A stretch of 33,482 nucleotides of DNA from Verrucomicrobiota bacterium (GTDB lineage Bacteria > Verrucomicrobiota > Verrucomicrobiia > Limisphaerales > UBA9464): positions 1 through 33,482 of the forward strand of contig JARXAF010000058.1 in NCBI GenBank assembly GCA_029865985.1. Direction: 5' to 3'. The notes under the pieces are model-generated. The model did not search any database and was not told the origin of the DNA. It saw only the letters and a list, made by a program, of their open reading frames with translations. Below are positions 18,859 through 27,030 of this stretch, piece by piece. Position numbers and translations under genes: made by a program. The first letter of the stretch is position 1. Each line of letters starts with the position of its first letter.

Positions 18859-19971
18859 TCAAGTCGTGCTTACGGAATGCTCACTGGATTTCCAATCAAA
18901 CACCATCTGACGCCCGCCATCCTCGATCAATCCACTGACCCCCAATCCCAACAAACGCAACGGTCGATGAACCAACTGGTGACGCGCCAACAACCAGCAG
19001 GCCAGGCGATACAAATCCCGGGCACCCGCTACCGGCTCTTCAACGGAGAACTGACGGGTCAAGGTGGAGAAGTCGCCATAGCGCACCTTCACCTGCACCG
19101 TCTGCGCTGCGACTCCGTGGCGTTGCAGTTTGGTGGAAAGTTCGGCCGCCTGTTCCCTCAAGACGCTCCGTAATGTGGGGCGATCGGCGGTGTCTTGCGA
19201 AAAGGTGTTCTCGCTGCTGATGCTCTTGATGGTGTCGTCCTGCGAAAGCGGTCGATCATCAATGCCTAGGGAAAACGACTTGAGGACTGGCCCCCAGGCG
19301 CCCACTAAGGCCTTGAGGTCGCCAGGGTAATCTTGGAGATCTCCCACCGTGTGGATGCCCACCTTGAGCAGAACCTCTTCGGTCACCCGGCCCACCCCAT
19401 GGAGAGTCCGCGCAGGCAGCGGACGCAAGAAAGCAGCACGATCGCGATCGGGAATCAGCAGCAAACCATTGGGCTTTCCCCAGTCGCTGGCCACCTTGGC
19501 CATGAGCTTGTTGGAGGCGATGCCGATACTGGCAGTCAATTGCCGCTCGGAACGGATGCGTGCCTTGAGTTCACGCGCCCACCGGACCGTAAAGACCAGC
19601 GCCTCTTCCGTGTCCTCAGACAAATTCAGACAGGACGCATCGAGGTAAGCTTCGTCAACGGACACCTGCTCCACTTCCGCGCCGCTCTCGGCCACCAGAC
19701 TGAAGATCGCCCGCGACTCCTCACGGTAGCGATCCATCCGAGGTGTCAGGAAAACCCCATGCGGACACAATCGGCCTGCGGTGCGACTGGGCATCGCCGA
19801 TCGAACCCCAAATCGGCGAGCTTCGTAACTGGCAGCACACACGACGCCGCGCGACGATGGTGAACCGCCAACGATGACCGGCAACCCCTTCAAATCCGGA
19901 CGGTCCCGCTGCTCCACCGCAGCGAAGAACGCATCCATGTCCAGATGCAGGATGACCCGGGGTTTACCCAT
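18859..19971 (-). CDS. dinB: DNA polymerase IV (Y-family)
   Basis: This error-prone translesion polymerase has 370 residues, close to the family norm. The first catalytic Asp is in LDMDAFFAAVE (D11, D13, steric-gate Phe at 16), and the second catalytic pair is in SVDEAYLD (D106, E107). YEARRFGVRSAMPSRTA and TASIGIASNKLMAKVASD are further family motifs, followed by the helix-hairpin-helix region LHGVGRVTEEVLLKVGI and the little-finger domain. The ATG at 19971 begins the conserved N-terminus; a longer frame to 20244 is the shadow of the preceding gene. It lies 26 bases after the TPR gene, and no LexA-type box was recognised. The C-terminal end has no obvious QLxLF-type clamp motif. Confidence 0.96.
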   Translation of the reverse strand: MGKPRVILHLDMDAFFAAVEQRDRPDLKGLPVIVGGSPSSRGVVCAASYEARRFGVRSAMPSRTAGRLCPHGVFLTPRMDRYREESRAIFSLVAESGAEVEQVSVDEAYLDASCLNLSEDTEEALVFTVRWARELKARIRSERQLTASIGIASNKLMAKVASDWGKPNGLLLIPDRDRAAFLRPLPARTLHGVGRVTEEVLLKVGIHTVGDLQDYPGDLKALVGAWGPVLKSFSLGIDDRPLSQDDTIKSISSENTFSQDTADRPTLRSVLREQAAELSTKLQRHGVAAQTVQVKVRYGDFSTLTRQFSVEEPVAGARDLYRLACWLLARHQLVHRPLRLLGLGVSGLIEDGGRQMVFDWKSSEHSVSTT

Positions 19972-19997
19972 GCTCCGGTGCTGGATACCCGAGACCG

Positions 19998-20885
19998 TCA
20001 GCGTTTCTTGGAAGTGAAACCCTTCGGCAAATTCGCGTCGCCTGCATCGGGTTCGGGCTCGGGATCCGCTGGCACGGCTGGAGCCGCCGACTCCTCCGGC
20101 ACCCCCAAGCGAACCCGGGCCTTCTTGGCCGCAGCGGTCTCCGGATAATCGCGGATGATGCGCTCCAACCACGCGATGGCCTTGTCCGGTTGATTCATTT
20201 TGCCCGAGTACAAATTGGACAAATGGATGGCGGTCCAACCCCATTTCTCGCGGCTCAACCGTTTGGTCAGCACCTCCTCCAGTTCCAAAGAGGCAGCGAC
20301 AAAGTTGTTAAGATCCTTTTCGTAAATCTCAGCAATCCGGATCGCCGCGTACTGCTCGGAAGGATTCTTGTCGAGGTACTCGCGCATCATCCGAACCGCT
20401 TCCAGTGGATTGCCATTGGCCCATTCAGCCTCGGCGGCCTCATATTCGGCATCGGTCGACGACGGTGCGTTCTCGGATAGGAGGACATCCCCGGTCCTGC
20501 GCGAGAACCAGCGCGCTATCTCCCAGCCCACCAGCCCGGCCAAACCCAGCAGTGAGGCGACAAACCCACCCATCCAGAGAAAGCTCCGGCTTTTGTCGGG
20601 CTTTTTGGCAGGTGCCTTCGCCGGAGCGACCGAGGGGATATTCGTGGAAACGCTGGAGGACCCGTTGGTTGCGCCGGCCGCTTGGGCGACTGTTCCAACT
20701 ACAGCAGCTGCATTGGTCGCAGCATCCGGCGCGGGCTCGGCAGTGGATTCCACAGCGGGTTCTGCGGCATCCAAGCCCGCCCGCCTCACTTCAACCGATG
20801 AGAAGTCCGAACGGAATCGCTGAAGGCACAATGAGGCGAGGAGAAAGAATGACAGGGCGGCTATTCCCTTGATCCAAGTGGTCAT
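19998..20885 (-). CDS. Membrane-anchored TPR-repeat protein
   Basis: This protein of 295 residues begins with a hydrophobic segment (about 5-22). An Ala/Pro/Thr-rich linker follows, then a second membrane segment (FLWMGGFVASLLGLAGLVGW, about 103-122) and a C-terminal soluble part with tetratricopeptide-like helices (EYEAAEAEWANGNPLEAVR, EKDLNNFVAASLELEEVL, NQPDKAIAWLERIIRDYP). The last 30 residues are acidic and Pro-rich with a basic end. The ATG at 20885 fits the signal-anchor; the open frame reaches 21137 without family support. No specific function can be given. It is divergent from the lipoate-ligase-like gene. Confidence 0.75.
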   Translation of the reverse strand: MTTWIKGIAALSFFLLASLCLQRFRSDFSSVEVRRAGLDAAEPAVESTAEPAPDAATNAAAVVGTVAQAAGATNGSSSVSTNIPSVAPAKAPAKKPDKSRSFLWMGGFVASLLGLAGLVGWEIARWFSRRTGDVLLSENAPSSTDAEYEAAEAEWANGNPLEAVRMMREYLDKNPSEQYAAIRIAEIYEKDLNNFVAASLELEEVLTKRLSREKWGWTAIHLSNLYSGKMNQPDKAIAWLERIIRDYPETAAAKKARVRLGVPEESAAPAVPADPEPEPDAGDANLPKGFTSKKR

Positions 20886-21012
20886 CAGTCCGGTCGTGTT
20901 AACGCCACACTGACGATTCGAAAAGGGGAAACCGAGGATTCCTGGGTTCTCAACCATCGACGCTTCCACCTTGAAAGAAGCCCCCGGTTCAAGGCTAGCT
21001 GCGCAGACCGTG

Positions 21013-21735
21013 ATGGAATGGTTCCAGCCCCCTAGCCCGCAATCCCCGGCCGAGCCTCTGGCTTGGGACGAAGCTTTTTTGGATCGCGCGGAAGTCGGCG
21101 AAGGAGGTGAAGCCCTCTGGTTCTGGGAGTCCCCCACCCCTTTTGTTGTTCTGGGATATGGTCAACAAGCCGACGTGGAGACCCAATCGGAAACCTGTGA
21201 GCACCACGGAGTTCCGATCTTGCGTCGATGCAGCGGCGGCGGCGCGGTCCTTCAAGGGCCGGGATGCTGGAATTACGGGCTCGTGTTGCGCATCCCAGAA
21301 GCGGGTCCATTGGCATCCATCACGGGAGCCAACGCATGGATCATGGAGAAAAACCGCGCGCTCCTGGCCAACCTGCTCTCCCAACGCGTCACCGTCGAAG
21401 GCCACACAGACCTGGCGATCGAAGGCCGCAAATTCTCCGGCAACGCACAGCGGCGCAAACGCAACCACCTGCTGTTCCATGGAACCATCCTCTACAAATT
21501 TCCTCTGAGCCTCATCGCGCAATTATTGAAGTTTCCGTCGGCTCAACCTGACTACCGACAGAGTCGTGATCACTCGGCGTTCGTCCGGAATGTGTCCACC
21601 ACTCCGCAAGCATTGAGCGAGGCCTGGATCCGTGCGTGGGGGGCCGAACCGGCCCGGTCAGAGTTCCCCTTCGAACTCACCCAAGCCGCCATGGAAGCCC
21701 GGTACGGAAATCCTGAATGGCACTCCCGACGTTGA
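21013..21735 (+). CDS. Lipoate-protein ligase A-family protein
   Basis: This cytoplasmic protein of 240 residues has the BPL/LPL catalytic fold, whose members attach lipoate or octanoate to the lipoyl domains of 2-oxoacid dehydrogenases and GcvH. The substrate-binding loop RRCSGGGAVLQGPGCWNY (71-88) and the DLAIEGRKFSGNAQ motif (133-146), with the catalytic Lys at 140, are both intact, as is the FHGTILY strand. The C-terminal accessory domain of classical LplA is short or missing, which resembles LipM-type octanoyltransferases and LplA2 proteins. A TTG-led extension to 20971 is less likely than the ATG at 21013. Exact activity, ligase or transferase, cannot be told. Confidence 0.85.
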   Translation: MEWFQPPSPQSPAEPLAWDEAFLDRAEVGEGGEALWFWESPTPFVVLGYGQQADVETQSETCEHHGVPILRRCSGGGAVLQGPGCWNYGLVLRIPEAGPLASITGANAWIMEKNRALLANLLSQRVTVEGHTDLAIEGRKFSGNAQRRKRNHLLFHGTILYKFPLSLIAQLLKFPSAQPDYRQSRDHSAFVRNVSTTPQALSEAWIRAWGAEPARSEFPFELTQAAMEARYGNPEWHSRR

Positions 21736-21772
21736 CGGGGATTGCTGATCCAAAAGGGCTCCCTCCAAGACC

Positions 21773-21973
21773 TCAGCCCCCAGCCACGATTCGGACAATT
21801 TCCAAGCGGTCTCCAGCTTTCAAGGGACGCTCGGTAAACTCGGAAGGAGCAACCGCTTCACCATTGTGTTCGACGACGACACTGCGCGGGAGAAGCCCCT
21901 GATGCACCAGGAACTGCTCGATGGTGCAGGGCAACGGGGCCGGAACGGCTTCGCCATTGGCGATCACGGACAT
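21773..21973 (-). CDS. thiS: Sulfur carrier protein ThiS
   Basis: This 66-residue ubiquitin-like protein supplies the sulfur of the thiazole ring in thiamine synthesis after C-terminal activation. It opens with MSVIANGEAV, the middle carries VVVEHNGEAVAPSEF, and it ends LKAGDRLEIVRIVAGG. The terminal Gly-Gly that is thiocarboxylated is present. The start is the ATG at 21973. It stands alone: no thiG, thiF, thiE or thiC lies beside it, and its neighbours face the other way. Confidence 0.92.
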   Translation of the reverse strand: MSVIANGEAVPAPLPCTIEQFLVHQGLLPRSVVVEHNGEAVAPSEFTERPLKAGDRLEIVRIVAGG

Positions 21974-22113
21974 GTCCCAAGGGTGATGCGGTCTCCATGG
22001 AAGTAAAGGCGGCCCCACTGGGGTTCAAGAACGCCTCGACTGGCCCGCGAAGCCGCATCCGGAGTCGCCACATTTCGCTTCGGGCTGAACCGCTCAGGCA
22101 CTACTTTTTCGCC

Positions 22114-23004
22114 GTGTCGCCGGATCCCATCCTTTCCCTCGACCTTCCTGGAATCACCAAGGTGAAATCCGGCAAGGTGCGTGAAGTCTTTGACCTGGGA
22201 GATTCTCTCCTCTTTGTGGCCACCGACCGGATTTCAGCCTTCGACTGCGTGATGCCCAACGGCATCCCCAGAAAGGGTGAAGTCCTCACGCAAATCTCCC
22301 ATTTCTGGTTCGACCAGACTGAGTCGTGGCTTCCGAATCACCGGTTGCTCAAGACCGAAGATCCCCTGCCCGACCGGCTCAAGCCCTTCGCGTCGATTCT
22401 GGACGGCCGGAGCATGATCGTACGCAAAACCCAACCGCTGCCCATCGAGTGTGTGGTCCGCGGTTATCTTTCGGGATCGGGTTGGAAGGAATATCGGAAG
22501 TCCGGATCCGTGTGCGGCATCGCCTTGCCTCCAGGACTGGTCGAGTCATCCGAGTTGCCAGAACCCATCTTCACCCCCGCCACCAAGGCCGAATCGGGGC
22601 ACGACGAGAACATTTCCTTCGAACAAGCCGTCCAACTCACTGGGCCCGCAGTTGCTCAGCAAGCCCGCGACCTCAGTCTGCGGCTTTACCGCTTTGCCCG
22701 CGACTATGCGCGGACCCGCGGCATCATCATCGCAGACACCAAGTTTGAGTTCGGACTCGTGGACGGCCAGCTCATCCTGATCGACGAGGTGCTCACTCCA
22801 GATTCATCCCGCTTCTGGCCGGCTGAACACTACGCGGCCGGTCGTGGTCAACCCAGTTTCGACAAGCAGTTCGTCCGCGATCATCTGGAGACGCTCGACT
22901 GGGATAAGACTCCGCCCGCCCCTGCCTTGCCCGCCGACATCGTGGCCAAGACCCAGGCCAAATACCTGGAAGCCTATCGACTGCTGACCGGCAAACCGCT
23001 CTGA
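22114..23004 (+). CDS. purC: Phosphoribosylaminoimidazole-succinocarboxamide synthase (SAICAR synthetase)
   Basis: This cytoplasmic purine-synthesis enzyme joins CAIR and aspartate using ATP. The 296-residue product, typical of the longer PurC type, has GKVREVFDLGDSLLFVATDR near the start, SAFDCVMPNGIPRKGEVLTQ, VVRGYLSGSGWKEY and FTPATKAESGHDENIS in the middle, and IADTKFEFG later. The start is uncertain. The GTG at 22114 begins just before the first conserved strand and is preferred. An in-frame ATG at 21997 would add 39 residues without family similarity. It is divergent from thiS and 42 bases upstream of ribH. Confidence 0.95.
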   Translation: MSPDPILSLDLPGITKVKSGKVREVFDLGDSLLFVATDRISAFDCVMPNGIPRKGEVLTQISHFWFDQTESWLPNHRLLKTEDPLPDRLKPFASILDGRSMIVRKTQPLPIECVVRGYLSGSGWKEYRKSGSVCGIALPPGLVESSELPEPIFTPATKAESGHDENISFEQAVQLTGPAVAQQARDLSLRLYRFARDYARTRGIIIADTKFEFGLVDGQLILIDEVLTPDSSRFWPAEHYAAGRGQPSFDKQFVRDHLETLDWDKTPPAPALPADIVAKTQAKYLEAYRLLTGKPL

Positions 23005-23046
23005 GCTCAAACCCGCCTTAGACCCCAATTCAGCCTCCGATTTCCC

Positions 23047-23544
23047 ATGCTCAAGGCGCCCACACTGAAAGACCCGCTGCGCACCGATGGACGCTTTGCC
23101 ATCGTTTGCTCCCGCTACAATGCCGAGTACACCGATCCGATGCTCGACGCCGCCCGGACGGTCCTCGAAGCGGCGGGAGCCTCGTTCGTCGAAGTGATTC
23201 GGGTGCCCGGTGCTTTTGAAATCCCCATGGCGGCCTCGGCAGTCGCGCACCGCAAACGCAGCCGCGTCCGAGCGATCCTCTGCCTCGGAGTCCTCTGGCA
23301 GGGTGAAACCTCCCACGCCGAACAAATCGGCAGTGCTGTCACCCGAGCCTTGATGGACATCAGCTTGGCCACCGGCATCCCGTGCATCCACGAAGTGCTC
23401 ACCATCCAGACCGAAAAACAGGCGCGTCAACGCTGTATCGATCCACGGACCAACCGAGGCATCGAAGCCGCCCATGCAGCCCTCGAAATCTCCGAGGCCT
23501 TGGCCAGCATCCGGACTCCGGGATCTGAGCGACAGACCCTCTGA
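23047..23544 (+). CDS. ribH: 6,7-dimethyl-8-ribityllumazine synthase
   Basis: This penultimate enzyme of riboflavin synthesis condenses the ribityl pyrimidine with dihydroxybutanone phosphate and usually forms an icosahedral or decameric shell. The 165-residue protein has CSRYNAEYTDPML, RVPGAFEIP at 52-60, the phosphate-binding loop with catalytic His at 90 (GETSHAEQIG), VLTIQTEKQARQR and NRGIEAAHAALE. The loop before the His reads LGVLWQGETSH rather than the commoner LGAVIRGDTPH. It is followed 13 bases later by lspA; no other rib genes are nearby. Confidence 0.95.
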   Translation: MLKAPTLKDPLRTDGRFAIVCSRYNAEYTDPMLDAARTVLEAAGASFVEVIRVPGAFEIPMAASAVAHRKRSRVRAILCLGVLWQGETSHAEQIGSAVTRALMDISLATGIPCIHEVLTIQTEKQARQRCIDPRTNRGIEAAHAALEISEALASIRTPGSERQTL

Positions 23545-23557
23545 CTCCCTGCCCAAC

Positions 23558-24094
23558 ATGACCCAAAACCGAGCCCCCATCTCCGCGGACCGCCTCACTC
23601 TGGTCCTCGCCTTCTCCATTCTCGGTCTGGATCAGTTGACCAAGTGGATGGTGATGCGCTGGATGGAATTCGGTGCTGAGAAGACGATCTTGGATGGGTT
23701 TTTCAAATTGGTTCATTGGGGCAACACGGGGGCGGCTTGGAGCATCTTTCGGCATCACAACAACTGGTTGGCCGTGTTTTCAGCGATCGCCATGCTGGCT
23801 CTCTGGCGTTGGCGGCGCCAATTCGAGTACCACCACCGTCTCGGACAAATCGCCTTGGGACTGCTCTTCGGCGGAATCGTCGGCAACTTGCTGGATCGCA
23901 TCGTGCATGAGCATGTGGTCGATTTCCTGAGGTTCTACTGGAACCGACGCAGCGGTGCTGAACTGGGTTTTCCGGCTTTCAACGTCGCGGATTCGGCCAT
24001 TTGCACCGCGGTGGGCATCTTGCTGATCCTCTCCTGGCAGGCGGAGCCGCAGACCACCTCCGGAAAGCCCGTCGGTGGCGGCACGCCGAAATGA
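23558..24094 (+). CDS. lspA: Lipoprotein signal peptidase (signal peptidase II)
   Basis: This inner-membrane aspartyl protease of 178 residues removes the signal peptide from lipoproteins after lipidation. There are four hydrophobic segments (about 12-30, 70-86, 97-113, 145-161). The catalytic Asp pair is expected at D122 in HVVDFLRF and D145 in FNVADSAI, and the conserved GNLLDR is at 109-114. The stretch between the two Asp is a few residues longer than in enterobacterial LspA. The ATG at 23558 lies 13 bases after ribH; the frame extends further back only as a shadow of ribH. Its stop overlaps the miaA ATG (ATGA), so the two are likely coupled. Confidence 0.95.
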   Translation: MTQNRAPISADRLTLVLAFSILGLDQLTKWMVMRWMEFGAEKTILDGFFKLVHWGNTGAAWSIFRHHNNWLAVFSAIAMLALWRWRRQFEYHHRLGQIALGLLFGGIVGNLLDRIVHEHVVDFLRFYWNRRSGAELGFPAFNVADSAICTAVGILLILSWQAEPQTTSGKPVGGGTPK

Positions 24095-25041
24095 GACCCA
24101 TTCTCCTGACTGGCCCCACCGCCTCCGGCAAATCGGCCGTGGCCATCGAACTGGCGCTACGGATCGGTGGGGAGATCATCTCCGTGGACTCCATGCAGGT
24201 GTACCGTGGGTTGGACATTGGAACAGCGAAGCCCTCGGGAGATGAGCGAGCTCGGGTACCCCATCACCTCATGGATGTCGTTGGGTTGGACGAGCCCTTC
24301 GATGCCGCCCGGTTCGTCCAGTTGGCCAATGCCGCCATTCAAGACATTGAGGGGCGCGGTCGGACGGCCATTCTCTGCGGAGGGACTGGACTCTATTTCA
24401 ATGCCTGGCTTGGGGGGCTCGGCTCGGCTCCGCCACCGGATCCAGCTTTGCGGGCACAACTCGAAGCGGCCACCACCGCGGAACTCCTGGAGGAACTGGC
24501 CCGAAAAGATCCGGTGACACTCGACCAGATCGACATTCAAAACCGTCGTCGCTTGGTCCGGGCCGTCGAAGTCATACGCATCACCGGAAAACCTTTTTCG
24601 CTGCAGCGGGCGAAATGGCCCGAGCAAGGCGGCCCAGCCACTGCAGGCCGCGCCTTCGGAATCCAACGAGATCGACAGGATTTGGTGCGCCGCATCCACG
24701 AGCGGGTGGAGCGGATGTTCGCTGCAGGCCTGATTGCAGAGACCCAAGAGCGCCTGCAACAAGGATTGCGAGAAAACAGGACCGCCATGCAGGCCATTGG
24801 ATACCGGCAGGTGGTGGAGCACCTCGAGGGTTTGATGTCACTGAGGGCCACCCTTGAGAGGGTTCAAATCAAGACACGCCAATATGCCAAGCGGCAGATG
24901 ACCTGGATGCAAGGCCAACTGGATCTGGCTTGGCTGGAGATTGGATCCAAGGAAACCCCTTCAGAGACCGCAGACCGCATCCTCCGACAATGGGAAGCCA
25001 CTCCGACAACCTCGGATCAGACGGCGTCTCCGAACGGATAA
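24091..25041 (+). CDS. miaA: tRNA dimethylallyltransferase
   Basis: This cytoplasmic enzyme adds a dimethylallyl group to A37 of tRNAs that read codons starting with U. The 316-residue protein has the P-loop LTGPTASGKS at 6-15, then DSMQVYRGLDIGTAKPS, the HHLMDVVGLDEPFDAA motif, GGTGLYFNAWLGG, and AIGYRQVVEHLEG with the later KTRQYAKRQMTWMQ. The ATG at 24091 overlaps the lspA stop. The longer open frame upstream is the shadow of lspA. It ends the purC-ribH-lspA-miaA series and faces the HlyD gene tail to tail. Confidence 0.97.
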   Translation: MRPILLTGPTASGKSAVAIELALRIGGEIISVDSMQVYRGLDIGTAKPSGDERARVPHHLMDVVGLDEPFDAARFVQLANAAIQDIEGRGRTAILCGGTGLYFNAWLGGLGSAPPPDPALRAQLEAATTAELLEELARKDPVTLDQIDIQNRRRLVRAVEVIRITGKPFSLQRAKWPEQGGPATAGRAFGIQRDRQDLVRRIHERVERMFAAGLIAETQERLQQGLRENRTAMQAIGYRQVVEHLEGLMSLRATLERVQIKTRQYAKRQMTWMQGQLDLAWLEIGSKETPSETADRILRQWEATPTTSDQTASPNG

Positions 25042-25166
25042 CCATCCCGCTGCGGAATCGAAGTCTGGGCCTTTTGCTCTGCAACGGACACCAGCCAAAC
25101 GCCTGGAGCACCAACCCATGCGATCCAGCGCATCACCCGGGCATGAATTCTGGATCGGACACCGTT

Positions 25167-26333
25167 TCAGGGAGCCACGATACGAAGGTCAATGATCTCT
25201 CCCGGATACACCGTCAGGTTACCAGGGAGTGAAACCAAGATCGGGAGTCCATTTTCTGCCACGACACCACCGCCCATACCGCCAGACGAGGCCGACGCAC
25301 TTCTGGGCAACAGAGTCGGGGAGATCGGCTCCAATTGGGATCCCACCCGAATCACTTCACCCACACCCGCCTCCCGATTGCCTCCACGAGACCGGACCTC
25401 TACCTTCATTCCAGTTCGAGCCTGCAATTGGATCGGTTGACGGACAAAGGCGACCACGCGGGAAGGTTTCTCTTGGGAAACGGTCAAAATAGGCTCCCCG
25501 GCCTGGATGGTTTCTCCGGTCCATCGGTGCACCACACTCACCACTCCATCGAATGGTGCCAACAAATCGACAGGCATCATCTGAGATTCAATGAGATCGA
25601 GGTTCTTGGATTCGACATCGATGGCGGCCAACATGGACCTGGATTCCTGACCCTCCGGCCGCTTGGACTGCATGAGCTGAATGCTGTCCCCAATTTGCGT
25701 CACCAACTGCTCCAACTCCTTCACGGACGCTTCTTCCACCGCGGCATCGCGCCGGGATATGTCCAAATCATTCTGACTCAAAGCCGGAAATGGGGAACTC
25801 GCTCCGGCATTGGTGACTCCCGCCCGTAACTTCTCCAGACGAGCCAATTCCAATTGCCGATAAACACTCCGAGCCTTGGCCGAGAGCCACTCCGCGCGTT
25901 TGTACATCCAGCTCAAACGCAGGCCCTCCAGATTGATCTGACTGTTCAGTTTTCGGAGATCGGAGTCAGGTCCCAAGCGAATCGCATCGATCCGGGCCTT
26001 GCTCAAGGCGATTTGAGCCTCCAAAATACGGGGTTCTGCCGTGATCACACGTGCCAGAACCTGTCCGGCCGTCACCCGCTGCAACGCATCTACCTGAACC
26101 TGAGCCAAGCGACCGGGGCCCACGCTGGAAACGATTCCCCTCACCGACTCGACCTCTCCCACTAAAGTGGCCGGACCCACGTAGCCGCGCCACAACCAGG
26201 CGGCCAACCCGACGCCCGCCACAAATGCAATGTAGGGAACGGCCTGAATACGAAATTCCCGGAACAGTGTTCCCGGGGGCGTCGGTATCGGAGGCAGCGA
26301 GCTGCTTTGGCCAGTTGTTGATTGGTCCTGCAT
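25167..26333 (-). CDS. HlyD-type membrane-fusion (periplasmic adaptor) protein
   Basis: This protein of 388 residues has one N-terminal membrane segment (about 31-50), the first half of a barrel-sandwich (GRLAQVQVDALQRVTAGQVL), a long helical coiled-coil region (about 100-270), the second half (LLAPFDGVVSVVHRWTGETI and AGEPILTVSQ) and a beta-barrel end. Such adaptors link an inner-membrane pump to an outer-membrane channel, but no ABC, RND or TolC gene is present nearby. It is the last gene of the operon with the VTC and DUF4956 genes; its ATG is only four bases after the DUF4956 stop. It may hold together an envelope complex rather than work in drug efflux. Confidence 0.87.
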   Translation of the reverse strand: MQDQSTTGQSSSLPPIPTPPGTLFREFRIQAVPYIAFVAGVGLAAWLWRGYVGPATLVGEVESVRGIVSSVGPGRLAQVQVDALQRVTAGQVLARVITAEPRILEAQIALSKARIDAIRLGPDSDLRKLNSQINLEGLRLSWMYKRAEWLSAKARSVYRQLELARLEKLRAGVTNAGASSPFPALSQNDLDISRRDAAVEEASVKELEQLVTQIGDSIQLMQSKRPEGQESRSMLAAIDVESKNLDLIESQMMPVDLLAPFDGVVSVVHRWTGETIQAGEPILTVSQEKPSRVVAFVRQPIQLQARTGMKVEVRSRGGNREAGVGEVIRVGSQLEPISPTLLPRSASASSGGMGGGVVAENGLPILVSLPGNLTVYPGEIIDLRIVAP

Positions 26334-26337
26334 TCGA

Positions 26338-27030
26338 TTACATTTCAGATTCTTCCTCGGCCTTCAGGCTGGTGACCCGGGAAACTCCGGGGAACGCCTT
26401 GAGCTCCGACACCAATTCACCGGCCCGCGATGCATCCCTCAGGAGGATGCGGTAGGAAAGATCGGCCCCATCCGAATTGGCACCGGCCCGCTGACTGGCC
26501 AACTGGTTCCGGCGTCCATGGCGCGTCAGCAATTCTGCCAACCGAGGCAGCTCGTCCAACGGGCGTCCCCAGTGCAAATTGAGGATCAGATCATAGCGAT
26601 GCCGCGCACCAAACGAAGTCCAATGCAGGTAGAGCATCACCAAGGCGAAGATCAGGCAGCCCAAAATGGCTGTGCTGAATTTGCGAGTACCGGCAGCCAT
26701 CCCGGTGCTGATGCTGGCCAGGATGTAGGTGGTGTCCAAGGTGTCGCGAAGGATATTCCTGAACCGAACCACCGCGAACACCGCCATCATGCCGAACGCC
26801 ATCAGCAGGTTGTTGAACATCACGGCCATGACCAGTGAGACGATCACGCAAAGAACGATCAACGAATTGACGAAGGATCGGGAATAGCTCAGCCCGGAAT
26901 GGCAGGCGATATACACCCAAGCCACGACATGGCCGCAGAGAAAGGCTATTAGAAGACCCAGAATGATCCCAGTCAGGTCATCCTGTGCCGTTCCAAAATC
27001 CCCCCTCAGGATCAGGTCTGAAAGATTCAT
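26338..27030 (-). CDS. DUF4956 family membrane protein
   Basis: This protein of 230 residues has about four membrane segments (near 20-44, 53-75, 77-97, 118-136) and then a soluble C-terminal part of about 80 residues. The patterns FGMMAVFAVVRFRNILRDTLDTTY and ASISTGMAAG are typical of DUF4956, a family that commonly neighbours VTC-domain genes. The ATG overlaps the VTC stop by four bases (ATGA), so the proteins should be made together. The C-terminal part looks like a small alpha/beta domain. Its biochemical function is not known. Confidence 0.88.
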   Translation of the reverse strand: MNLSDLILRGDFGTAQDDLTGIILGLLIAFLCGHVVAWVYIACHSGLSYSRSFVNSLIVLCVIVSLVMAVMFNNLLMAFGMMAVFAVVRFRNILRDTLDTTYILASISTGMAAGTRKFSTAILGCLIFALVMLYLHWTSFGARHRYDLILNLHWGRPLDELPRLAELLTRHGRRNQLASQRAGANSDGADLSYRILLRDASRAGELVSELKAFPGVSRVTSLKAEEESEM

